Of a stretch of 64,000 bases of DNA, positions 39,345-49,901 are shown piece by piece. Position 1 is the first letter of the stretch. Each line of letters opens with the position of its first letter. A program made the position numbers and the translations under genes. Source of the DNA: Siphonodentalium dalli (taxonomy: Eukaryota > Mollusca > Scaphopoda > Gadilida > Siphonodentaliidae); the NCBI GenBank assembly GCA_032622095.1, contig CP136063.1:71031980-71095979 (forward strand), read 5' to 3'. The notes below the pieces were generated by a model. That model saw only the letters and a program-made list of their open reading frames with translations, had not been told where the DNA came from and ran no database searches.

Positions 39345-40583
39345 GACTCTGACACCGTCTCCCCGTGCAGTTATTGCCATTGACGGTCAGGCCCTTGTTG
39401 TGGCCATAGGTACACCGGAAAAGATCAACACATTTGGAGATTGGGCCGATGTATTCTCAGTGTGCGTGTTGAAGAAGGGCGAAGGCTATGACTGGATTGA
39501 TGTAGTCTTCGACAGATACTCGGATAAATCTATCAAGACTGCCACCAGATCGAGAAGAAGTCCCAATGTACCATTGATCCGAAGGACAATAACAAATCGT
39601 GATATTCCCATCCCACAAAATTGCAAAAGTTTCATTTTGTTGTATGACAACAAGTCCGATTTGAATGGTTTCTTGTCTCGAGAACTTGTTACCAAAGCGA
39701 AAACAGGTGTTACTGTTGTTTTTGCAGGGGGGGGGGGGCTCCCAGAAGATTGCAGAGTAGATTGTTCGATAGATGGAACAGACTTGAAAGGGTTAGAGTC
39801 TAATCACGAAGAGGCTGACACTAGACTTATCCTTCATTCACTTGATACCTGCATTGGGTGCAATCTGAAACAAGTTATTGTGGTAAGTAGGGAGGTCGAT
39901 GTTCTAGTGGTATTGCTTGGTTACCTAGACAAAGTTCCTGCAGATTGTGATTGCGTTCATGATGGCTGGAATGTCCAAAAGCCCTAAAAATTTACCCATC
40001 AGGGATGTTGCCATCCAAATACCGAGCGAAGCTCTGAACTATATTATTGTGTTTCATGCTTTAACGGGGTGTGATTCAACTTCGTTCATATATGGGGTGT
40101 CTAAACGATCTGCATGGAAGATTTACCTGGAATGTTGTGAACTCTTAACGGGTATATGTAAAATTGCATATCCACTGAAACAATTGAAAGTGCTGAACAT
40201 TTTGTATGCAAGTTGTATGGAGTTTCCGATGCAAAACTCAACAATGCAAGATTCAGGATGTTCCCTCGGACTGAATCTCCCGAAAAGCTTCCACCAACCA
40301 GTGACTCATTTCACCACTTTTGAGAACAAATTACCAGGTTCTAGTTTGGAAACAAGCAACCATTCATGTGCAAACATTACCGGATCCTTCGACAATTGGA
40401 TGGAAAGAAAATGGTCGATTAGATGCAACCATGATGTCACTAGAACCCATTCCAAAATCATGTCTCGAAATAATCAAACGTGGGTGCAAGAAGGGGTGTG
40501 TAACAGCAAGGTGTACATGCAGAAAATCAGAGTTACCCTGCACACCACTCTGAAATTTTGGAACTGACTGCAATACTAAGTAA
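39345..40583 (+). pseudogene. Remnant of a PIN/FEN-like gene with Cys-rich tail, forward copy
   Basis: This resembles a multi-copy metazoan family of unknown function that I remember mainly from cnidarian and mollusc genomes. Its acidic motifs resemble XPG/FEN (PIN-like) nucleases. Seen here in order are AIDGQALVVAIG, FGDWADVF, DVVFDRYSDKSIK, HEEADTRLILHSL and SREVDVLVVLLG (about 39,381-39,930). After a frame change come MMAGMSK, PIRDVA and FHALTGCDSTSFIYG with KRSAWKIY, and in a third frame SLEPIPKSCLEII with the tail CKKGCVTARCTCRKSELPC. At least three frameshifts and a TGA at 40,551-40,553 in the tail disable it. A ten-G run lies at about 39,727. In the last acidic motif the first Asp is Glu, while the inverted copy keeps Asp. 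Confidence 0.65.
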
Positions 40584-40639
40584 GGATTTTTTGTGACAAT
40601 TTTTGAATATATGATGGCAAATTGTGTCGCATTGGGTGT

Positions 40640-41500
40640 TGATGAACCTGTTTCATAATATTACTGATGGCATTAAAATTTTAACTGATTATTATATCGG
40701 CCATTTTGAATTGTCATTTTAGGTCAGAAATAATTATTGGTCGAGTTGCCAACATTGTTTTTTGGAATCAGATTACAAATTACATTTACACACAACTGTC
40801 TCAATCATTTGAAGGATATATTTCCGACATACTTCACTTTCTGCCATTTAAGACCGCAATAATTTATAAAATTCGCGTTTTTTTGTCATTTTTGGGCATA
40901 AATTTGGTTAAATGTCAAACATGTTCACTTTAAATTACCACATATGTTCTGTGTATAGTGTCTCTGGTCACAATTCGTTCCAAAGTATGGAAATGCATAA
41001 TATTCAAACGTCTTAGAACAACATATAACAGTAAACGAAAATCTAGACTTTATTCTGATGGCAGCCATTTTGAATTGTCATTTTAGGTCAAAAATAATTA
41101 TTTGTCGAGTTGCCAACATTGTTTTCTGGAATCAGAATACAAATTACATGTAGACACAACTGTCTAAACCATTTGAAGGATATATTTCCGGCATACTTCA
41201 CTTTCTGCCATTTAAGACCGCAATAATTTATAAAATTCGCGTTTTTTTGTCATTTTTGGGCATAAATTGGGTTAAATGTCAAACATATTCACTTTAAATT
41301 ACCACATATGTTCTGTGTATAGTATCTCTTGTCACAATTCGTTCGAAATTACGGAAATGCATAATATTCAAACGTCTTAGAACAACATATAATAGTAAAC
41401 GAAAATCTAGACTTTGTTCTGATGGCGGCCATTTTGAATTGTCATTTTGAGTCAGAAATAATAATTTGTCGACTTGCCAACATTGGTTTTTCAAATCAGC
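40640..41500 (-). repeat. Right-arm direct repeats of the foldback element (~364 bp)
   Basis: Inverted copies of the left-arm monomer: TTGCCAACATTG recurs near 40,746, 41,110 and 41,474, with GGCCATTTTGAATTGTCATT, TTATAAAATTCGCG and TTTTGGGCATAAA between. The number of monomers equals that of the left arm, so the arms were probably copied as a whole rather than expanded independently. Confidence 0.85.
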
Positions 41501-41587
41501 ATACAAAATACCTTTAGAAACAATTCTCAAAAGCTTCTGAAAGAAAAATGCCCGCACCTTTCACTTTTATTCCATTTCGAACCTGAC

Positions 41588-42594
41588 TAATAGAACAACG
41601 AATTACATGTAGTGACGTTATTGCCAAATTCACAATTTGGCGTTAGCCGTTTGGACGAAACTTGTAGTTCGCAACCTGCCTTACATTTAGGTGTATCCAC
41701 ACGTACATGTAGCTTGTAACATGTTATAATGTGGTATTGCTCTGAAGATGCACCTGGTGTGAACAGTTTCGTGTTTTACAATAGTCGGTTGTGAATACAA
41801 GCGTCCACATATACTCGTAAGTTCTTCAATCAAAATAAGCTTTCCCGGGGCAGGCAAATCACATCCTAACAATCTCTTCATAGCGTTGGTCGATAATTCG
41901 GTTATTATGATATTGAATTATTCCACTTTCCTAAAATGTCATATTCTACACGTTCGACACAACACTTTTAAACGGATTTCCCGTATGCGTGTAGGTGCAA
42001 TCGGCAGGTGATCAGGTGACTTCCGCATGGCAATTGTAACACACGTTGCAAGTTACATGTAAGTATGGCTAAACCTGACTAATTTCTCACTTTCGCCGCA
42101 CATGCCAATACGTTTTCGCGTTAAACAGTACATATCCCAGAAGTCTTTACCGAGTGACGCTTCACATATTTTGAACAGCTAGTCAGCTAACACATCTACA
42201 GTGTATATATACCAACTTAAACAGACGATAAAACGGAAGTGATTTGGAAGAACGTCGCTGTTCTTTATGCACGACATAATTGGCCATGCTTCTATAGTAT
42301 TCAGTTTGAATGGGAGAACTCGAGACGTCTACCAATAAAGCAGTTTTGGCAAAGTATATCTCAGATTCAGAGTCAATGTAACTTGAAAATGCAATCTGGA
42401 ATAGTTCATGAAACTGTTGATATACATGTTCTGAAATTAAATGGTCAGATGTGCTAAATCCAAACAAGCAATGTTTGTATTGGGTATTGGTATTTGATGA
42501 CTCTTGAGAAGAAGTAAAATAGGTCAGTACGTCACGTGATGCCTAGCTCTACCATGTCAATTCATATTAAAAGTTAAATGATCAGATATATTAC
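41588..42594. other. Intron sequence between the foldback element and MAM exon 2
   Basis: No repeat or gene is supported. A minus frame at 42,183-42,467 (94 codons) is uninterrupted, but I recognise no motif in it and it is not in a position or phase required by the MAM gene. Confidence 0.5.
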
Positions 42595-42845
42595 CGTATA
42601 CTCCTTCATTGGTGGTACGTCAACAAAAGAATAAACCCATTCAGCTTGGGCTCCAGACAGGACGAGGAGGACATCGTCTATTGAATCTTTTGTTTGCAAA
42701 ACCTCCAGAGATCCAAAGTCAGATCCAGCAGAAGTATGCCGGAAACTCAGGCTGTATCGTTTATTATCGCCACTTATAACGGGACTTGTTAAGGTTGTCA
42801 TATCACTCGCACCTGTACCGTTGACGTAAACGAAGTTGTTAGTAC
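42595..42845 (-). CDS. MAM-domain gene, exon 2 (core of first MAM domain)
   Basis: The 251-bp exon begins after TTTTATTTGCACAG and ends ACG before GTAATA. Entered in phase 1 it is open throughout, giving TNNFVYVNGTGASDM, then TSPVISGDNKRYSLSFRHTS, GSLEVLQ and AEWVYSFVDVPP. This matches the central beta-sandwich of MAM domains: the strand with Leu-x-Ser-Pro, the L-x-F segment, the G-x-L-x-V strand and the Trp before the last strands. The exon leaves in phase 0 and fits exon 3. It is the strongest coding signal in the region. Confidence 0.85.
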
Positions 42846-43351
42846 CTGTGCAAATAAAAATATAGATGTCTTATCGGTAAAACAATGCAAATCAGACCGA
42901 GAGTCGCGTACTGAAATTTTACCGAGCATGCAGAGTATCAATTAAATGACATAGTATTACATATTTAAAACACGGATATGATGTCACTCCACTGTTCAAT
43001 GTGTTCAGTTGATATGATAATGTTATACACTGTATATAAAATATAATTACAATTAAAACATCTTCACAACCATTTATATCGTCATAATCACCAGCATCAT
43101 CGTTATCGTTTGTGCCTTTGTTCACTTGCAATTACCACACAAGCATCAATGGTGATGCAGATGCTTTTGTTCTGGGCCATATATAATATTACATTCAGAG
43201 CGGTTAGACTTGATATTAACTACTATTCTATACATGTCGACACTCTCTTTTTTACATAAATTCGATTACGAATTGGTTTAATCTCTATCAGAGTTGTCCA
43301 TTTTTCAATGCTGATTTTCTTTCCGACGTCACCAGTTAATTACAAGCTTAC

Positions 43352-43447
43352 CTTCTGTCCCGCGGATCCATTCTGATGTTTCCTGTGGTTTCCCTTGTGT
43401 CCAGTTGCAAAATCCACTCTGGAAGTTGCAGTACTGAGAATCAAGAG
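43352..43447 (-). CDS. MAM-domain gene, exon 1 in the window (start of first MAM domain)
   Basis: The 96-bp exon follows a T-rich stretch ending CCATTGAAG and stops before the donor GTAAGC. Read in phase 1 it encodes YCNFQSGFCNWTQG, the classical opening of a MAM domain (C-x-F-x4-C-x-W), then SEWIRGTEG. The incoming phase 1 matches the usual modular phase of MAM domains, so an upstream exon is expected at higher coordinates. I did not find that exon. The frame is intact and the donor phase fits exon 2. Confidence 0.8.
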
Positions 43448-44241
43448 CTTCAATGGTAAAATAAAATAAAGTTACAATTTAACAAATTCTTTGGCCGATT
43501 ACGAATGTGTTTAGTTTTAATATCCATCAGAGTTGTCCATCATACCAAGATTAACCTCTCTCATAGCACCGATTTTAACAAGATCTTGTAAATTCAGAGA
43601 AAAACACGTAATAATTTCGCCAGTTACAACACAGGATTATCACATAATACAACACTCTTGTTTAAATCGGAGACAACATATGGGGCGCATTAACATTGTG
43701 ATGTTATTAAATTATTTAATAGCAGACAATATTTTAATCGGTCATGTGACAGATGCGAATATCGATAAGATAGACAACTCGGGTTGATATTATCGTATAA
43801 CATTAATGCATATAATGCATATATATATATAGATGCATGCTATTACATTAAACACATTTAATTATGTCTACTGCCACCAATGTCCTTCTAATATTGGAGG
43901 TAAAACCGATTAGTTTACAGACAATTTACTACAAGAAAACCATAGTCAGAAATGGTAACGCCCTCCAGATCATATTATAGGCATATATACAATATTTTCG
44001 AGCTTTAATGTAATGATTGTGAAAAAATTGCATATAGGTAATGGCTATGAAAATATAGTTGATTATATGTAATTATTGGGTATGCGTGTATAGTGTGTGT
44101 GTGGTGAGAAAGCATGTGAGTAGTACGTGCGTCTCGTTAAGTCCAATCGTAAAATTGGGCATAAGTGTATTTTGAGTATGTTAGTACTATAGTACTATAT
44201 ATTTGAGAATCGTTGATAAAAATGGGCGTAAGTATATTTCC
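43448..44241. other. Sequence upstream of MAM exon 1, nothing recognised
   Basis: By phase, another exon should lie at higher coordinates than 43,447. I found no acceptor-donor pair with a MAM-like or other known module here. The region includes AT-rich DNA with a short TATATA run near 43,822. Confidence 0.5.
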
Positions 44242-44577
44242 GATAGAGCAGGTTGTCAGAGCGTCATGTGGGTATATTTTTGACTAACAAATTGGTTCAT
44301 CGTGTGAAGTGGTTTTTTTTTGTAATCTCGGCCGACTATTGCGTGTCTGACACATCAACTAAATAATCTCAGCTTAAGACGGCTTAACCAAATTATTCAT
44401 AGAGCAGGTCGTCATATTTGAGCGTCATGTGTGTGTGTGTATATTTTTGACTAACATGTTGGTTCATCGTGTATAAGTGTGAAGTTGCTTTATTTTTGTA
44501 ATCTCGGCCGACTATTAAATGTCTGACACATCAACCGAATAATCTCAGCTTAAGACGGCTTAACCAAATTATTTGCA
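44242..44577. repeat. Tandem duplication of about 160-178 bp
   Basis: AGAGCAGGTTGTCAGAGCGT opens the first copy (44,245). The second (44,400) opens AGAGCAGGTCGTCAT. Both contain TTTTTGACTAACA, GGTTCATCGTGT, GTAATCTCGGCCGACTATT and CTCAGCTTAAGACGGCTTAA. The second copy is longer through a GT run and small insertions. It is non-coding and directly precedes the TCAAGGTCA repeats. Confidence 0.8.
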
Positions 44578-44599
44578 TAAAGATTCAGACACACATACA

Positions 44600-47504
44600 T
44601 GCCGGGGGGTGGTATGGGCATATTAATTTTTCAGATCCGAGGTCAACTTTTCACGTGCCGAGGTCAAATCTGCTTTTAAGCTGTGTTACGGGACTTTCAT
44701 TTGAGTTCGGTGCTTACAAATCGATTCGAAACAGCGCGAATAATAAAATGCCAGTCATAATAATGACACTGTGAGAATCTTTCGTGTTTCCTCTTTCCAA
44801 CGATATATAATGCGTATGTATCCGTTATAGTTATCTGCCTCAATTATCAAGAAGAAGTGGTACTATCTTCCTTCAGGATAAAAACAATGCGTAACTTCTA
44901 TGACGTCGTTAGAGGTCATAACGTTAGATCACGTTAACGCTTAACCGGCCGATGCATTTGACTGTTTCAGACGTCTTGACGATATCTCGGGCACCGATGG
45001 TAATTTATCTTTACGTTGAAACTTGATAATTAATGAGCGTGTGTATATGAGGCGCGTTTATATACTTGAGTGCAAATCAAATCGGGTTAAACTGGCGGTT
45101 TTTACGGACGAAATTTGATGCATAGGGTATCTCGGTATCCGCTGGGCCGATTTCCCGGTATCCGCTGGGCCGATTTCCACCATTTTTGGGTGTTGGTGTT
45201 TGACCCCACCTGACATTGACCTTCAAAATGGTCAATTCAAGGTCAAAGCCCGAGCGAAGTCGGGTCACCTTCTAGTCTATTATATATTTTGGAAGATCTG
45301 TTTGTGTGTGTGTGTCTGTGTGTTCGCGATGAACTCGAAAACGGCCGACCCGATTTAGATGAAACTTGGTATGTGGGGGTATTTTCGGCCGGGGGGGGGG
45401 GGTGGCATGGGCCTATTAATTTGTCCGTGCGACGTGACCTTGACCTTGAAATCGGGTCATTTCAAGGTCAAATGCCCGAATATCACGGGATTTCGATGAA
45501 ACTTGGCATGTGGGGATACCTTCGGCCGGGGAGTGGCATAGGCCTATTAATTTGCCCGTGCGACGTGACCGTGACCTTGAATTCGGGTCATTTCAAGGGC
45601 AAACGCCCGAATATCACGGGATTTCGATGAAACTTGGTATGTGGGGGTACTTTCGTATGGGGAGTGGCATATGCCTATTAATTTGTCCGTGCGACGTGAC
45701 GGTGACCTTGAATTCGGGTCATTTCAAGGTCAAACGCCCGAATATCACGGAATTTCGATGAAACTTGGTATGTGGGGGTACTTTCGTATGGGGAGTCTCA
45801 TAAGCATATTCGTTTACCCGTGCGACATGACCTGGACCTTGAAATCGGGTCAATTCCAGGTCAAATCGCAAATTTTGATGGGATTTCGACGAAATTTTAT
45901 ACATAGGGTTACTTTTGTCCACTGGGTGTTTTTGACGGGTCAAATCGTGACCCCGACCTGACATTGACCTTCAAAATGATCAATTCAAGGTCAAATCGGG
46001 TAAAATCGGATGGATTTCGACGGGCACGTTTGTCGGGTACTTTTGTCCGGTCAGTGTTTTGGACTGTCAAATCGTGACCCCACTTGACCTTGACCTTGAA
46101 AATGGACAATTCAAGGTCAAAGCCCGGACGAAGTCGGGTCACCTTCTAGTCTATTATATATTTTGGAAGATCTGTGTGTGTGTGTCTGTGTGTGTGATCG
46201 CGATGAACTCGAACACGGCCGACCCGATTTCGATGAAACTTGGTATGTGGGGGTATTTTCGGCCAAGAAGTGGCATAGGCCTATTAATTTTCAGATTTTC
46301 AGATCCGAGGTCAAATTTTCACGTGCCGAGGTCAAATCTGTTTTTACGCTGTTTTACGGGACTTTCATTTGAGTTCGGTGCTTACAAATCGATTCGAAAC
46401 AGCGCGAGTAATAAAATGTCAGTCATAATAATAACACTGTGAGAATCTTTCGTGTTTCCTCTTTCCAACGATATATAATGCGTATGTATCCGTTTTAGAT
46501 ATCTGCCTCAATTATCAAGAAGAAGTGGTACTATCTTCCTTCAGGATAAAAACAATGCGTAACTTCTATGACGTCGTTAGAGGTCATAACGTTAGATCAC
46601 GTTAACGCTTAACCGGCCGATGCATTTGACTGTTTCAGACGTCTTGACGATATCTCGGGCACCGATGGTAATTTATCTTTACGTTGAAACTTGATAATTA
46701 ATGAGTGTGTGTATATGAGGCGCGTTTATATACTTGAGTGGAAATCATATCGGGTTAAACTGGCGGATTTTTACGGACGAAATTTGATGCATAGGGTATC
46801 TCGGTATCCGCTGGGCAGATTTCCCGGTATCCGCTGGGCCGATTTCCACCATTTTTAAGGTGTTGGTGTTTGACCCCACCTGACCTTGAACTTCGAACTT
46901 CGATGCCCGGACGAAGTCGGGTCACCTTCTAGTATATATATATATATATATCTATTATATATTTTGGAAGATCTGTTTGTTTGTGTGTAATCGATGAACT
47001 CGAAAACGGCCGACCCGATTTTGATGAAACTTGGTATGTGGGGGTATTTTTGGCCGAGGGGTGACATGGGCCTATTAATTTGCCCGTGCGACGTGACCTT
47101 GACCTTGAAATCGGGTAATTTCAAGGTCAAACGCCCGAATATCACGGGATTTCGATGAAACTTGGTATGTGTTTGTACTTTCTGACGGGGAGTCTCATAA
47201 GCCTATTCATTTGCCCGTGCGACGTGACCTTGACCTTGAAATCGCGAATTTTGATGGGATTTCGACGAAATTTGATACGTGTTTCGGGCGGGTTGAGTCG
47301 TGACACCGACCTGACCTTGACCTTCAAAATGATCAATTCAAGGTCAAATCGGGTAAAACCGGATGGATTTCGACGGGCACTTTTGTCGGGTACTTTTGTC
47401 CGGGCAGTGTTTTGGACTGGTAAAATCGTGACCCCACTTGACCTTGACCTTGAAAATGGACAATTCAAGGTCAAAGCCCGGACCAAGTCGGGTCACATTC
47501 TAGT
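44600..47504 (+). repeat. Tandem cluster of a TCAAGGTCA-rich repeat, four units
   Basis: Units begin CTATTATATATTTTGGAAGA then TCTGT, and end CGGGTCACCTTCTAGT. The unit ends are at about 45,276, 46,150, 46,933 and 47,504. The inside is made of roughly 132-bp subunits with TTTCGATGAAACTTGG (for example 45,493, 45,625, 45,756), CCCGTGCGACGTGACC, and paired GACCTTGACCTTGA / TTTCAAGGTCAAA words. The first unit (44,600-45,276) and the third (about 46,268-46,933) share a 0.65-kb stretch not present in the others, so a block of about 1.66 kb was duplicated. Short reading frames here are translations of the repeats. It is a dispersed family, since two inverted copies lie at 55,271-56,853. Confidence 0.88.
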
Positions 47505-48185
47505 ATATATATATGGTCATAGCGTGACGAGCAAAATGTGATGTTTACACACTTAAGCTCTGGATAAACAATACATATCGCATCTGTAGTGGAGTGGCAT
47601 TGTACTTCATTGTGAATTAAGTCACTCTGGGTTATCTGACTACAAACCATAAACCTGTTACACCATAGCCATTGGTTATTGTAATTTAATGAAAATTTTA
47701 CACGGAGGTATCGTGATTGCTTTCAAAAATAGCACAACTTCCCGTTGGTAATTACTCATACGAACGAAGAGTGTTTCACTTGTACAAAATTACTGATTAC
47801 AACACGAATGCACTGAGCCTTGAAATTTATATTCCACATCTTCCTTAAATGTCCCAACATATACAGCCATAAGCATAGTTTTATGCTCGTCCTAATTGGC
47901 GATCCATAGACATCTACGCTGAATGATACTTTTCGACATTAATGTGAACTCAATATTTTATCTCACAATGTACAAACGTTTATGCTATCGCCTTCTTGTC
48001 ATTTTTATAACAATGTAATGTCAATTCTGTATATGGTAGAGGGGGGTACCTAAGTTGAAATAATTTGATCACTTTTGTATATTTATATTCGAATAAAATA
48101 TGTTTAAAGTGAAAGTAATGAACTGAGTTTATGTGAGCAATATATGTCTCTGTATTACAATGCATTTCTTAGGATAAATTATTCA

Positions 48186-48330
48186 CAATAAAAAAGAGCA
48201 AATGAACAAGAAGTGAGTGGGGAAAAGAGCAAATGAGCAAGAAAAAAGAGCAAATGAGCAAGAAAAAGAGCGAATGAGCAAAAAAAAGGAGTGGGGAAAA
48301 AGAGCAAATGTGCAAGAAAAAACATCCATC
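48186..48330. repeat. Purine-rich minisatellite, left arm
   Basis: Imperfect repeats of AGAGCAAATGAGCAAGAAAA, about 20-25 bp each. The mirrored array is at 54,397-54,563. Pyrimidine-strand relatives (TTGCTCATTTGCTCTTTT) also occur in the central spacer around 50,715-50,800. The long frames across it are low-complexity artefacts. Confidence 0.85.
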
Positions 48331-48387
48331 ACTATCATCATTATCGTCATTATCAGATTCATCGCAATTGATACAGCCATCAGTTAT

Positions 48388-48419
<32 letters not shown>

Positions 48420-48540
48420 CACACACACCCTCACACACACCTACAGACCCACCAACACACACCCTCGCACACCCTCCTATACACCAACACACCTCACTCA
48501 CCCTCTCACACCAACACTCACACACACATGCATGCACACA
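48388..48540. repeat. CA microsatellite, left arm
   Basis: An (AC)n run followed by CACC/CACA-rich imperfect repeats. The mirrored GT-rich stretch is at 54,190-54,340 in the right arm. Cys/Val- or His/Thr-rich frames here are artefacts. Confidence 0.92.
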
Positions 48541-49890
48541 CAACACAGCCGTTGGTTATTGTAATTTAATGAAAATTTTACACGGATGTATGCCATCGTG
48601 ATTGCTTTCAAAAATAGTACAACTTCCCGTTGGTAATTACTCATACGAACGAAGAGCGTTTAACTTATACGAAATTACTGATTATTACACAAATAAATTG
48701 AGCCTTGAAATCTATATTTCACATCTTCCTTAAATGTCTCGACATATACAGACATATGCACATTTTTATGCTCGTCCCGTCTAATGAGTAACTCAGATGT
48801 TTACATATTTAAGCTCAGGTATGACTCAAATTGTATCAATGGTACATATATGTGCATCTTATCACATGGCGATCAAAATGTGATGTTTACACACTTAAGC
48901 TCTGAATAAAATATACATATCGCATCTGAATGAATTTCTGGAATATAGGTTAGCCATGCGTTCACAGACACTGGAATAAAATAGTCACTGTCTATAGAGA
49001 AGTATGATCTTGTACGTAAATAATAAAGCGCGTTATCGAGTCTATTCATTCTCAATAATAGATGGTCATTTAGTCAAAACAGTATGGTGTCCTTTATCCC
49101 CCACATATTGGAGCCACACATTACTTGATGTTCACTTATACAGTTGTATGTCAATTATCAGTGGAGTGTCAGGGTACTTCATTGTGAATTAAATCACTCT
49201 GGGTTATTTGACTATAAACTATAAACCTGTTACACCACAGCCGATGGTTATTGTAATTTAATGAAAATGTCACACCGACGTACGCCATCTTGATTGCTTT
49301 CAAAAATAGTGCAACTTACCTGTTGGTAATTACTCATACGAATGAAGAGCGTTTAACTGATACGAAATTACTACACGAATGAACTGAGTCTTGACATTTA
49401 TATTTCACATCTTTTTTAAATGTTCCAACACATACATACATAGACATATTGTTATACAGTCTTATATGTACACACGCTACGACACCATTAAAGGTGGACA
49501 ATACACTCACGATGTGACAAAATATACAGACATAGGCATAGTGTTATACAGTCTTCTATGTACCAACGATATGACATAATTAAAGGGGGATAATGCACGC
49601 ACGGTGTGAAATGTTAAAGTGACACGAGGTAAGGGACGTTATGTAATATTGGTGTGTGAATATTAAAGGAGCACAATGCGCTCTAAATGGGCACACGGCA
49701 CTCATTATGAATGAATGTTAAAGAAACACAATACACACGCAGTTGGTGAAAGTTAAAAAGACACAGAACAATATTTAAACTTCAAATTTTAGGGCTCTTA
49801 ATGTACCATTTATGTATCGTTTCTAGCTCTACAATCTCCCATCCCCACTTATAGATATATAACGAAGATGAGAATAACATGTTGATGAAG

Positions 49891-49896
49891 TTTATT
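49891..49896 (-). terminator. Polyadenylation signal AATAAA of the left zinc-finger gene
   Basis: On the minus strand the stop TAA (49,904-49,902) is followed after five bases by AATAAA. The right copy has the same arrangement (51,605-51,610). The short 3' end is characteristic of compact viral or element genes. Confidence 0.65.
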
Positions 49897-49901
49897 GAAA
49901 T

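Larger units (their letters stand above)
37205..41587. mobile_element. 4.4-kb foldback element with inverted gene remnants
   Basis: The outer ends read GTCAGGTTCGAAA from 37,205 and its complement TTTCGAACCTGAC to 41,587, each bordered by TA, compatible with a TA target duplication. Inside, both arms consist of about three direct repeats of roughly 366 bp, followed by an inverted pair of broken genes (38,337-39,250 minus and 39,345-40,583 plus). The symmetry centre is near 39,255. The left half is shorter because its gene copy lost about 230 bp and its C-terminal part. The whole element sits in the second MAM intron. I recognise no transposase. Confidence 0.85.
29702..43447 (-). other. Locus of a spliced MAM-domain gene, at least four exons in the window
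   Basis: MAM domains are extracellular adhesion modules of about 160-170 residues with conserved cysteines, found in receptors and secreted proteins. Four minus-strand exons join in order 43,447-43,352, 42,845-42,595, 35,018-34,949 and 29,842-29,702. Intron phases are 1, 0 and 1, with entry and exit in phase 1, and every junction has AG and GT. Exons 1-3 give one whole MAM domain; exon 4 gives the first half of another. Both ends of the gene lie outside the window. No signal peptide or membrane segment is seen. The introns, about 0.5, 7.6 and 5.1 kb, are filled with repeats. The type of protein (for example a multi-MAM or MAM/LDL-A receptor) cannot be told from these exons. Confidence 0.82.
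47515..49480. repeat. Internal duplications in the outer left arm
   Basis: Three related stretches begin near 47,660, 48,545 and 49,235. Each contains GGTTATTGTAATTTAATGAA, GATTGCTTTCAAAAATAG and GTTGGTAATTACTCATACGA. A second module, TGATGTTTACACACTTAAGC to CCTGTTACACCA, occurs at about 47,538-47,668 and 48,880-49,238, interrupted differently. The outer arm is therefore itself built from partial direct duplications of about 0.7-1.3 kb, mirrored in the right arm. Confidence 0.75.

Noticed and set aside
42183-42467. A 94-codon minus frame near the MAM exons as a further exon
   Set aside because: It shows no MAM or other known motif, exons 2 and 3 already join in phase without it, and splice sites around it are not convincing.
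45289-45964. Overlapping frames of 83-127 codons in the TCAAGGTCA repeats, and similar ones at 55,455-56,841
   Set aside because: The same peptide words repeat every 132 bp in several frames and on both strands, matching the DNA subunits. No coding constraint is evident.
48169-48564. Long frames rich in Cys/Val/Gly or His/Thr over the CA microsatellite and minisatellite, and their mirror at 54,179-54,570
   Set aside because: These are translations of microsatellite and GAGCAAATGAGCAAG repeats, open in several frames at once, and so artefacts of composition.
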